Origin: Thermoleophilaceae bacterium
GTDB lineage: Bacteria > Actinomycetota > Thermoleophilia > Solirubrobacterales > Thermoleophilaceae
Direction of reading: 5' to 3'
NCBI GenBank assembly: GCA_013812065.1
Contig: JACCUC010000196.1
Location: 1-6,316, forward strand
DNA: 6,316 nucleotides
The position numbers and the translations under genes were made by a program. Positions 1 to 6,316 of the stretch are shown piece by piece (the first letter of the stretch is position 1; every line of letters starts with the position of its first letter). The notes under the pieces are model-generated. The model did no database searches. It had not been told where the DNA came from and saw nothing but the letters and a program-made list of their open reading frames with translations.

Positions 1-67
1 GGCGACGCTCGTCGAGCTCCCCCGCCAACGCGCGGTAGCGCTCGCCGATCGCGTGCTCGTCGATCAC
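1..67 (-). CDS. Transposase N-terminal fragment, ISAzo13-family-like (runs off the left edge)
   Basis: The frame opens at GTG (67-65) and stays open for 22 codons to the window edge. An in-frame TAG at 82-80, four codons upstream of the GTG, limits the N-terminus to this start. The peptide begins V/M-I-D-E-H-A-I and contains R-Y-R-A-L-A-x-x-L-D-E-R-R. I recognise this as the opening of ISAzo13-family (DDE-type) transposases, which typically start with a short helix ending in ALAxxLDER followed by RRLWAAAEA (the latter would lie outside the window). If correct, the protein would cut and join the ends of its own insertion sequence. No good Shine-Dalgarno is visible; GGGG sits only one base from the GTG. 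The element end must lie between the GTG and the protease gene that stops at 124, and the 83-123 stretch is clearly less GC-rich than the surroundings. I cannot place the terminal inverted repeat because the other end is missing. The family call rests on 22 residues and is tentative; whether the full gene is intact is unknown. Confidence 0.55.
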   Translation of the reverse strand, partial: MIDEHAIGERYRALAGELDERR

Positions 68-123
68 ACCCCAGCAGTTCTACATAACCGGGACGATCCC
101 TTCAGCTTGTTCTGTTACGAGTC

Positions 124-1455
124 CTAACGATCGGTGGCGGCGACCGCGCGTGCGGCGTTCAGTCGACCGCCGCTGACCGAGCGGCGCGAGTACACGGCGC
201 GGCGGTCGGTGCGGCGCAGGAGGGCGGTCTTCAGCGACGGCGCGCTCCAGCGGGCGGCGCGCTCGCGCATCAGGGCCAGCGCGCCGGCGACGTGAGGTGC
301 CGCCATCGACGTACCGGAGAGGTAGTCGTAGCCTCCTCCTCGGTAAGTCGACAGCACGTGGAGGCCGGGTGCGAACAGGTCGACCGAGCGGTCTCCGTAG
401 TTCGAGAACCTGGCGATCTGCTCGCGGTTGGTCGAGGCGCCGACGCAGATGACGTTGGGAGAGGTCTCCGCGCACGGCGTCTGGGGCTTGGCGTCGACGT
501 CACGCCCGGAGTTGCCCGCGGAGGCGACGTAGAGGGTCTTGGGATGACGCGCCATGGCTTCGCGGAGTGGCCGGCTGGTGCCGTTGCCCGACACGCTCAC
601 GTTGACGATCGGGATCCCGAGTCGGCTTGCGTAGTCGAAGGCCCGGACCATGTCCGAGAGCTTGCCGCGGCCGTGGGCGCCGGTGATCCGGATCGGAACG
701 ATCCGGGCCTTCCTACCGACCCCGACGACCCCCCGGCCATTGACCGCGGCGGCGACCGTACCCGCGGTGTGTGTACCGTGGCCGTTGTAGTCGGCCGGGC
801 GGTTGTCGCCGTCTCCGTGGCCGGTGAAGTCCCATCCGCGCCAGTCGTCGACGTAACCGTTGCGGTCGTCGTCGCGGCGATTGTGCTCCCTTCCGGAGCC
901 CGATTCGCCGGGGTTCCGGCGAACGACGTCCCGCAGGTCCTCGTGCTCGAGGTTGATCCCACTGTCGACCATCGCCACGACCTGTCCGGACCCGCGGCTC
1001 AACTTCCAGGCGGCGTCCACGTCGGCGTCGGCGTCCCTTCTTCCCTCCGTGCCCCGGATCGCCTGACCGGTGTTGCGGAAGCCCCAGAGCCGCCTGAACA
1101 ACGGCTCGGCCGCCTGAAGCCCGACCGGGCGATTGAGCTCGGCGTAGACGACTCGGGGATCGCGACGAAGCTCGCTCAGGGCGTTGTCGACGCCTCCCAC
1201 GCGCACGCGCACGAGCTCCACGCCGGGCTCGAGTTGCTCGACGAGCTCGGTCTGGGCTCGTTCGCGGAACTCGGCCTGCTCCAGGGTGGAGAGCCCGATT
1301 TGCCGCTGTACGATGATCTCGCGCTCGAGCGGGCTGTCGGTCTCCGCGGTCGCCGGGGACGGACCGGCCAGGGCGGCGGCGGTCGCCGTGGTCAGGGTCG
1401 CCAGTATTCGGGTCAGGGCAGGGGCCACCGGCCGGCGGCGGGCAGGCGTGATCAA
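124..1455 (-). CDS. Secreted S8 (subtilisin-like) serine protease with propeptide
   Basis: 443 residues. Residues 1-37 form a signal peptide: Arg-rich start, Ala/Thr/Leu-rich core about 14-31, and an A-T-A cleavage site before Glu38. Residues about 43-112 resemble the I9-type inhibitor propeptide of subtilases, ending in the typical D-P-R-V-V-Y-A-E-L-N. The catalytic domain follows: Asp164 in V-D-S-G, His226 in N-G-H-G-T-H, oxyanion Asn315 in S-A-G-N-S-G, and Ser383 in S-G-T-S-M-A-A-P-H-V-A-G. An Asp/Asn-rich loop at 190-212 (D-D-D-R-N-G-Y-V-D-D-W) is usual in this group and may bind calcium. Cys328 and Cys337 could form a disulfide. The protein ends just after the last helix, so it is a minimal, apparently complete subtilase with no C-terminal add-on domain. 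It should be exported, self-processed, and degrade proteins outside the cell; the substrate is unknown. The start is TTG, chosen because AAGGAG lies 6 bases upstream; an internal GTG at codon 10 lacks such a site. A probable transposase gene starts 56 bp after the stop. Confidence 0.93.
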   Translation of the reverse strand: MITPARRRPVAPALTRILATLTTATAAALAGPSPATAETDSPLEREIIVQRQIGLSTLEQAEFRERAQTELVEQLEPGVELVRVRVGGVDNALSELRRDPRVVYAELNRPVGLQAAEPLFRRLWGFRNTGQAIRGTEGRRDADADVDAAWKLSRGSGQVVAMVDSGINLEHEDLRDVVRRNPGESGSGREHNRRDDDRNGYVDDWRGWDFTGHGDGDNRPADYNGHGTHTAGTVAAAVNGRGVVGVGRKARIVPIRITGAHGRGKLSDMVRAFDYASRLGIPIVNVSVSGNGTSRPLREAMARHPKTLYVASAGNSGRDVDAKPQTPCAETSPNVICVGASTNREQIARFSNYGDRSVDLFAPGLHVLSTYRGGGYDYLSGTSMAAPHVAGALALMRERAARWSAPSLKTALLRRTDRRAVYSRRSVSGGRLNAARAVAATDR

Positions 1456-1459
1456 CAGG

Positions 1460-1467
1460 TTCTCCTT
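1460..1467 (-). promoter_or_regulatory. Ribosome binding site of the S8 protease
   Basis: The minus strand reads AAGGAGAA here, with the AAGGAG core six bases before the TTG codon at 1455-1453. This is the clearest Shine-Dalgarno in the window and decides in favour of the rare TTG start. Confidence 0.75.
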
Positions 1468-1525
1468 CGCGTATCGAGGCAGGAGGGCGCACCGCCCCGT
1501 ATGACCGCGCGACGGCGAGGGCGGT

Positions 1526-1547
1526 CGGGCGAGCGCTCGAGCGCCCG
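1526..1547. repeat. Inverted repeat with nested 12-bp palindrome in the protease leader
   Basis: CGGGCG (1526-1531) pairs with CGCCCG (1542-1547). Partly inside it, 1533-1544 is the perfect palindrome GCGCTCGAGCGC. It lies about 70-90 bp upstream of the protease start. A palindrome of this kind could be a protein-binding operator or a leader hairpin; the sequence alone does not separate these. Confidence 0.4.
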
Positions 1548-1662
1548 AAGGGTGATCGAGCGACGCCTCGAATCGCTAAGTGACCAAGCGGGCGAGCTTC
1601 TCCCCCCGGGCAAGCGAGGATCGCCCCGGCGAGGTCTATCCGGGGTTCCGGACTCCGCCGTC

Positions 1663-1685
1663 CTCGTCTCTTGCGAGAGACCGAG
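1663..1685 (-). other. Stable RNA hairpin in the intergenic region
   Basis: The minus strand carries GTCTCT-CGCA-AGAGAC, a perfect 6-bp stem with a 4-base loop, extended by three more pairs (CTC/GAG) past a single bulged base. No T-run follows, so it is not a classical intrinsic terminator. It could be part of a structured leader, or a 3' stem of the transcript carrying the small membrane protein. Confidence 0.4.
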
Positions 1686-1728
1686 TCGCGCTGACGCTCA
1701 ACCGACGGGATGCGGGGCTCGAGCGATC

Positions 1729-1746
1729 CGGCGATCAGCGTCGCCG
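1729..1746 (-). terminator. Possible GC hairpin downstream of the small membrane protein gene
   Basis: CGGCGA (1729-1734) and TCGCCG (1741-1746) form a perfect 6-bp stem with a 6-base loop, about 48 bases past the small gene's stop at 1794. There is no U-tract, and in DNA this GC-rich such stems arise easily. I offer it only as the best candidate for the end of the trp-side transcript. Confidence 0.25.
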
Positions 1747-1793
1747 CGCTACCCCCCGACCCTCGCGACGTGCTGCCGCCTCGAGTGGCGCGT

Positions 1794-1961
1794 CTACGAC
1801 CGGCCGAGCTGCTGCTCGAGGAACGGCTTGATCAGCCGCCACGTCACGGCGCCCAGAACGAGCGCGAGCAGGACGAGGAAGGCGTCAAAGGCGCTGACGC
1901 CGATCGACCACAGGGCGATCCAGATCACGAGCCCGACGAGCAGTGCCCAGAGGACGGCCAT
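1794..1961 (-). CDS. Small two-helix membrane protein (55 aa), unknown function
   Basis: ATG at 1961, TAG at 1794-1796, 55 codons. Residues about 2-22 (V-L-W-A-L-L-V-G-L-V-I-W-I-A-L-W) and 26-44 (A-F-L-V-L-L-A-L-V-L-G-A-V) are two hydrophobic helices with a short S-A-F-D turn between them. The tail after residue 41 is polar and slightly basic (W-R-L-I-K-P-F-L-E-Q-Q-L-G-R-S), which by the positive-inside rule puts the C-terminus in the cytoplasm. Third codon positions are nearly all G or C, as in the neighbours. A weak AAGGT lies 10 bases before the ATG. It follows trpA by 66 bp on the same strand, so it may be read from the trp transcript. I do not recognise the family. The alternation of hydrophobic segments, turn and charged tail makes chance unlikely, but no function can be assigned. 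Confidence 0.75.
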   Translation of the reverse strand: MAVLWALLVGLVIWIALWSIGVSAFDAFLVLLALVLGAVTWRLIKPFLEQQLGRS

Positions 1962-2027
1962 GCGGCGCGGGACCTTAGCCGAGGACTCCGGCCGGCGGAG
2001 ACCGAGCGGCGGGCGCGGCGCGAAACC

Positions 2028-2796
2028 CTACGGCTCGAGCGCGCGTCCCAGCTCGCCGACGAGCTCCCGCACCGCCTCCGCCCCGCCGTCGCCCGCAGCC
2101 CGGACCACGCGGCTCCCGACGATCACCCCGTCGGCGATCTCTCCCACTCCGCGCGCCTGCTCGGCCGTGGCGATCCCGAAGCCGACGGCGACCGGGGTCG
2201 GCGCGGCGGCCGCCCGCACCCGCTCGACGAGCGCCGAGAGCTCGGGCGGGAGCTCCCCCCGCTCCCCCGTCGTCCCCGTGAGCGAGACGGTGTACACGAA
2301 CCCCCGCGCATCCTGTCCGATCGCCGCGAGCCGATCGGCCGCCGTTGTCGGAGCGACGAGGGGAACGAGCGCGAGTCCGCGCGAGTCGCAGGCGGCACGC
2401 AGCTCGGTCGCCTCGTCGTGGGGGAGGTCGGGAACGATCAGGCCCGCGGCGCCGGCGTTCGCCGCCCGCCCGACGAAGGCCTCCGCGCCGCCGGCGAGGA
2501 CCGTGTTGGCGTAGACCATGAGCAGTACGGGGAGCCGCGCGGCAACCGAGTCGCAAACGCCCAGGACGTCGTCCACGGTCGTGCCCGCGGCCAACGCCTC
2601 GGTGGCCGCCGCGTGGATCGTCGGGCCGTCGGCGAGCGGATCCGAGAAGGGAACGCCGAGCTCGGCGAGGTCGGCACCCGCGTCGGCGCAGGCCTCGGCC
2701 ACCGCGTGCGAGGTCGCGAGGTCGGGGAAGCCGCCCATCAGGTAGGGCATGAGCGCCGCCCGGCGGCCGTGGCCGGCGAAGGCGGCGGCGATGCGG

Positions 2797-2804
<8 letters not shown>
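2028..2804 (-). CDS. trpA: Tryptophan synthase alpha subunit
   Basis: 258 residues, the usual length for TrpA, a (beta/alpha)8 barrel that splits indole-3-glycerol phosphate into indole and glyceraldehyde 3-phosphate and passes the indole through a tunnel to TrpB. The two acid-base catalytic residues are visible: Glu48 in L-A-E-L-G and Asp59 in S-D-P-L-A-D-G-P-T-I. Tyr171 in G-F-V-Y-T-V-S matches the conserved active-site tyrosine, and the phosphate-binding segments G-F-G-I (208-211) and G-V-I-V-G-S-R (226-232) are intact. The start is TTG at 2804, overlapping the last 8 bases of trpB, with GAGGT 8 bases upstream inside trpB. The next Met (residue 19) lies within the first barrel strand and is too late. 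The overlap means translation coupled to trpB, which fits equimolar subunits of the alpha2beta2 enzyme. Confidence 0.96.
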
Positions 2805-4049
<1,245 letters not shown>

Positions 4050-4053
<4 letters not shown>

Positions 4054-4730
4054 CGGCCCGCTCCCGCGCGCTCGGCGTGCAGGCCGACGACCGGAGTCTC
4101 GAGCCGCTGCGAGGCCGCGTCGACGGCCCGGAAGAAGGCCCGCACCTTCGCCGGGTCCTTGCGTCCCGGAACGGACTCGGTGCCGCTCGCGGTGTCGACC
4201 GCGAACGGGCGGACCGCGGCGATCCCCGCCCCCACGTTGTCGGCGCTCAGCCCGCCGGAGAGGACGATCGGCGTGCCGCCGGGGTGGGCGCCCGCGAGCT
4301 CCCAGTTGAAGGTCTCGCCCGTGCCGCCCCGGCGCCCGGACACGTGGGCGTCGAGCAGGTGCAGATCGACCTGCCACGCCGCGAGCGCGCGCAGCGTGGA
4401 CGCGTCCCTGACCCGCACCGCCTTCATGACCCGGGCGCCGGTGCGGCGGGCGGCCTCGCGACAGTAGGCGGGCCCCTCGTCCCCGTGGAGCTGGAGGATC
4501 GAGAGCGAGCAGCGGTCGGCGACCTCCGCCACCTCCTCGAGCGACCGGTTGACGAACACGCCGGTGAGCGCGACCTCACGCCGCAGCTCGGCCGCGATCT
4601 CCTCGGCGACGAGCGGATCGCAGCGGCGGGGACTCGGCGCGTGGAAGATCAGGCCGAGCGCCCACGCCCCGAGCTCGACCGCTCGCCGCGCGTCGTCGGC
4701 GTTGGTGACGCCGCAGATCTTGACCTTCAC
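4050..4730 (-). CDS. trpF: Phosphoribosylanthranilate isomerase
   Basis: 226 residues from GTG 4730. It catalyses the Amadori rearrangement of N-(5-phosphoribosyl)anthranilate to CdRP, the third step of tryptophan synthesis after anthranilate. The catalytic pair is present: Cys6 in K-I-C-G-V-T and Asp127 in L-L-D-A. Other family marks are L-Q-L-H-G-D-E (79-85), G-G-T-G-x-x-F-N-W (135-143), L-S-G-G-L (157-161), and the phosphate-binding D-T-A-S-G-T-E-S (179-186). I chose GTG 4730 because it gives the canonical M-K-V-K-I-C-G beginning, with GAGGT ten bases upstream; an in-frame GTG three codons earlier (4739) is possible, but GAGGT is then only two bases away. The frame is open back to an ATG at 4895, but that ATG lies in a terminator loop and the extra residues are Pro/Arg/Gly-rich with no family match. 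The stop overlaps the trpB start by four bases. Confidence 0.95.
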
Positions 4731-4877
4731 GGGCTGCACGACCTCATGGTCGCACGCGCGCCGAGAGAAGCCTCCTTGCCGACCGGCGAGCTCGGCGATG
4801 GCCGCCGGGGAACGACCGCCCGGTGGGCGGCTCCTCCCAGTCGAAGCCGCACCACCGGGCCCAAGGGCGCCGGCTGA
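4731..4877 (-). promoter_or_regulatory. Leader/promoter region of the trpFBA cluster
   Basis: About 147 bp between the htrA terminator hairpin and trpF, where the cluster's own promoter would be expected. No clear -35/-10 pair is visible. Three things stand out on the minus strand: three TGG codons within nine codons of one frame (4863-4837), then a perfect CCGCCC-ACC-GGGCGG hairpin (4830-4816), then an orphan AAGGAGG (4777-4771) with no start codon 5-10 bases downstream. Together these resemble a trp leader, but no ATG, GTG or TTG opens the TGG-bearing frame, so I do not call a leader peptide. Confidence 0.3.
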
Positions 4878-4909
4878 GGGGGCGGGCCGGCGCATGAAAG
4901 CCCGCCCCC
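4878..4909 (-). terminator. GC-rich hairpin terminator after htrA
   Basis: GGGGGCGGGC (4878-4887) and GCCCGCCCCC (4900-4909) form a perfect 10-bp stem with a 12-base loop, 18 bases past the htrA stop. It lacks a U-tract, as is common for hairpin terminators in high-GC actinobacteria. It separates htrA from the trp cluster. Confidence 0.6.
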
Positions 4910-4927
4910 GTCGCCTGCCCAGCTTGA

Positions 4928-6166
4928 TCAGGGCAAGGGGAGCACGTCGTCGCCCTCCGGGGGTCTCAGGCCTTCCCTCGGGTCGGCTGCGCCGGCGTTG
5001 GCCGGCCGCGGGGCGAGCTCGAGATCGGCGCTCTCTCGTCCCCGGCCGCGCAGGAACTCGATCTCGATCGAGTCGCCCGGCTTGTTGTCCTCGATCGCCT
5101 CGGCGACGTCCTCGGGGCTGCCGACGTCGCGGCCGTCGACGCGGACGATCAGGTCGCCGCCGAGGAGGATCCCCTCCTCGGTCCGAGTGCGCCCGGCGCG
5201 CAGGCGCGCGCGTGCCGCCGGGCTGCCCGGCTGAACGTCCTGGACGAGGGCGCCGCGATCGGCGGGCAGGTTGAGGTCGCGGGCGAGGTCGGCCACGGGC
5301 GCGGTCGTCACGCCGATGTAGGGCCGCTCGATCTTGCCGTCCTCCTCGAGTTGGGGGACGACCTCCTTGACGGTGTTGACCGGCACCGCGAAGCCGATCC
5401 CGACCGAGCCCTGCGCGCCGCCGGTGGCGATCTGCGAGTTGACGCCGATGACCCGGCCGGCCGCGTCGAGCAGCGGGCCGCCCGAGTTGCCGGGGTTGAC
5501 CGAGGCGTCGGTCTGGATGACGTCGTCGATCGAGAAGTTGTTGGGAGCCGGGATCTGGCGCTGGAGGGCGGAGACGATGCCCGTGGTCACCGTCTGGTCG
5601 AAGCCGAACGGGTTGCCGATGGCGATCGTCGGGTCGCCGACCTTGAGCTTCGAGGAGTCGCCGAGCGGGAGCGGACGGAGCTTGTCCTCGTCCATGTTGA
5701 CCTTCAGCACGGCGATGTCGGTCGAGGGGTCGGCGCCGACGATGCGCGCATCGATACTCTCGTCCTCGCCCGGCTCGCCGAAGCGCACGCGGACATCGCG
5801 CGAACCCTCGACGACGTGAGCGTTGGTGACGATGAAGCCCTCGTCGCTGATCACGAACCCGCTCCCGGAAGCGGCGCCTCCGCGGTCGGGGAGCCCGAAC
5901 GGCGAGGTCGAGGCGCCAGCGCGCCCGCGAGCCTCGATGAAGACGACGCCGCGCTCGGAGCGGCGGTAGATCTCGTTGACGGTGGAGCCGTCGCCGTCCT
6001 CGTCGGCGGCCGGCTGGACGATCGGGCTCTGGGAGATGATCGGCTCCGAGCTCTCGCCGCCGGTGTCGATGATCCCGGTGGCGATCAGGATCGCGCCGAG
6101 GATCAGCACCACGAGACCTCCGAGGGCACCCGCGAGGAGGGTCTGAGCGCGTGCCGACTTGGTCAT
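4928..6166 (-). CDS. Membrane-anchored HtrA/DegP-type serine protease with one PDZ domain
   Basis: 412 residues. A single N-terminal membrane helix (about 11-33) follows a short basic start, so the rest lies outside the cytoplasmic membrane. A Ser/Asp/Glu/Gly-rich linker (35-62) leads to a trypsin-like domain with the complete triad: His117 in V-T-N-A-H-V-V, Asp150 in S-T-D-I-A-V-L-K-V, Ser228 in N-P-G-N-S-G-G-P-L. One PDZ domain spans about 284-386 (Y-I-G-V to the strand before L-E-L-A-P), followed by a Pro/Asp-rich tail. This is the layout of actinobacterial PepD/HtrA-like envelope quality-control proteases, which degrade or refold damaged exported proteins. The ATG at 6166 is the only start, since an in-frame TAA lies eight codons upstream. 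No real Shine-Dalgarno precedes it. A strong hairpin follows the stop. No regulatory partner (sensor kinase, anti-sigma factor) is visible next to it. I leave the symbol blank because htrA, degP, degQ and pepD cannot be told apart here. Confidence 0.95.
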   Translation of the reverse strand: MTKSARAQTLLAGALGGLVVLILGAILIATGIIDTGGESSEPIISQSPIVQPAADEDGDGSTVNEIYRRSERGVVFIEARGRAGASTSPFGLPDRGGAASGSGFVISDEGFIVTNAHVVEGSRDVRVRFGEPGEDESIDARIVGADPSTDIAVLKVNMDEDKLRPLPLGDSSKLKVGDPTIAIGNPFGFDQTVTTGIVSALQRQIPAPNNFSIDDVIQTDASVNPGNSGGPLLDAAGRVIGVNSQIATGGAQGSVGIGFAVPVNTVKEVVPQLEEDGKIERPYIGVTTAPVADLARDLNLPADRGALVQDVQPGSPAARARLRAGRTRTEEGILLGGDLIVRVDGRDVGSPEDVAEAIEDNKPGDSIEIEFLRGRGRESADLELAPRPANAGAADPREGLRPPEGDDVLPLP

Positions 6167-6185
6167 GACGCCAGTTCTAGGGAGG

Positions 6186-6217
6186 TTTGCTTAAGTGGCG
6201 ATAAAAGTCTTTGAATC
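6186..6217 (-). promoter_or_regulatory. AT-rich island upstream of htrA, probable promoter region
   Basis: These 32 bases are about two-thirds A+T in an otherwise very GC-rich window, and they fill the short gap just upstream of htrA. On the minus strand TTCAAA (6215-6210) could serve as a -35, but no good -10 follows at the right distance. The heptamer CTTAAGT (6190-6196, plus strand) is one base away from a half-site of the HspR/HAIR heat-shock operator (CTTGAGT); the second half-site is not recognisable, so that link is speculative. Confidence 0.35.
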
Positions 6218-6220
6218 GCT

Positions 6221-6316
6221 TCAGCGGCGGGGTGCGAGCGCGCCGGGCGGCAGGGCGAGGAAACCGCGCAGCCGCCCGAGGGGCCCGAGGCCGGCGGTGA
6301 GCGCCCGGCGCAGCGC
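6221..6316 (-). CDS. C-terminal end of an unidentified protein (runs off the right edge)
   Basis: A minus-strand frame is open from the window edge for 31 codons to a TGA at 6223-6221. 29 of the 31 third positions are G or C, matching the coding style of the neighbours. The tail is Leu/Ala/Arg/Gly/Pro-rich (begins A-L-R-R-A-L-T-A-G-L and ends A-L-A-P-R-R) with no motif I can name. The stop lies 54 bp upstream of the htrA start, so it could be an operon partner of htrA or the end of a separate unit. Because open frames are common in such GC-rich DNA, the call is moderate. Confidence 0.45.
   Translation of the reverse strand, partial: ALRRALTAGLGPLGRLRGFLALPPGALAPRR

Larger units (their letters stand above)
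1456..1793 (-). other. Gene-free, hairpin-rich stretch upstream of the S8 protease
   Basis: About 340 bp between the stop of the small membrane protein and the protease start. On the minus strand all frames are broken by stops (for example TAG, TGA and TAG-type triplets around 1755, 1735, 1640 and 1575), so I see no gene. It holds three clean inverted repeats (listed separately), a short TCCGG-AACC-CCGGA hairpin near 1638-1651, and the protease ribosome binding site. It should contain the 3' end of the trp-side transcript and the promoter plus leader of the protease. I could not identify a convincing -35/-10 pair and could not match the structure to any riboswitch family I know. Confidence 0.5.

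Noticed and set aside
1456..1793. tRNA or known riboswitch (c-di-GMP, ydaO-type, T-box) in the intergenic region
   Set aside because: I looked for a T-arm and an acceptor stem, and for the conserved cores of these riboswitches, and found no match beyond isolated hairpins.
1580..1831. An 83-codon plus-strand frame in the intergenic region
   Set aside because: Low-complexity Arg/Ser/Ala composition, no start signal, and its end runs antisense into the small membrane protein gene.
292..2514. A 740-codon plus-strand open frame crossing the protease, the intergenic region and trpA
   Set aside because: It runs antisense to two well-supported genes, its product is Arg/Ala/Gly/Ser-rich with no domain, and long antisense frames are expected at this GC content. 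The same holds for the other long plus-strand frames (for example 1710-2852, 3091-4467, 4077-4877, 5351-6214).
4054..4377. N-terminal extension of trpB into trpF
   Set aside because: It is an out-of-frame shadow of trpF. The GTG at 4053, with GGGAG upstream and the GTGA overlap, gives the normal TrpB N-terminus.
4727..4855. A 42-codon frame (GTG 4855) whose TGA overlaps the trpF start by four bases
   Set aside because: The overlap mimics an operon junction, but there is no ribosome binding site and the peptide is Arg/Pro/Ser-rich without any recognisable fold; I treat it as chance.
4731..4895. N-terminal extension of trpF back to the ATG at 4895
   Set aside because: That ATG lies in the loop of the terminator hairpin, and the extra 55 residues are Pro/Gly/Arg-rich and unlike any TrpF. 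The family starts at M-K-V-K-I-C-G.

Overview
The window is a GC-rich (roughly 70% by eye) bacterial segment. Every gene I can support lies on the minus strand, so gene order runs from the right end to the left end. The GC content, the GC-ending codons, the non-ATG starts and the style of the TrpA/TrpB/TrpF, HtrA and S8 peptidase sequences suggest a high-GC actinobacterium, perhaps class Thermoleophilia (Solirubrobacterales/Gaiellales-like). That placement is inference, as there is no rRNA or other strong marker here.

Layout in transcription order. (1) The right edge holds the last 31 codons of an unidentified gene (stop at 6221). (2) A 54-bp gap with an AT-rich, promoter-like island follows. 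(3) A membrane-anchored HtrA/DegP-type trypsin-like protease with one PDZ domain spans 6166-4928 and is closed by a perfect 10-bp GC-rich hairpin (4909-4878). (4) After about 147 bp without a gene comes a tightly coupled tryptophan cluster: trpF (4730-4050), trpB (4053-2797) and trpA (2804-2028). The reading frames overlap by 4 and 8 bases and the starts are GTG, GTG and TTG. Together they encode phosphoribosylanthranilate isomerase and both subunits of tryptophan synthase. The other trp genes (trpE/G, trpD, trpC) are not in the window. (5) A 55-residue, two-helix membrane protein (1961-1794) follows trpA by 66 bp in the same orientation. (6) A gene-free, hairpin-rich stretch of about 340 bp (1793-1456) precedes (7) a secreted S8 subtilisin-like protease with an inhibitor-like propeptide (1455-124), which starts at a TTG with a good ribosome binding site. 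(8) Only 56 bp after the protease stop, the left edge holds the first 22 codons of what looks like an ISAzo13-family transposase, so an insertion sequence probably begins there.

Functionally the window is mostly ordinary chromosome: late tryptophan synthesis between two extracytoplasmic proteases. I do not see a new multi-gene system. The items most worth a second look are the IS fragment at the left edge, the small membrane protein after trpA, a roughly 20-residue Gly/Ala-rich expansion near the C-terminus of TrpB, and the two structured untranslated stretches upstream of trpF and of the S8 protease.
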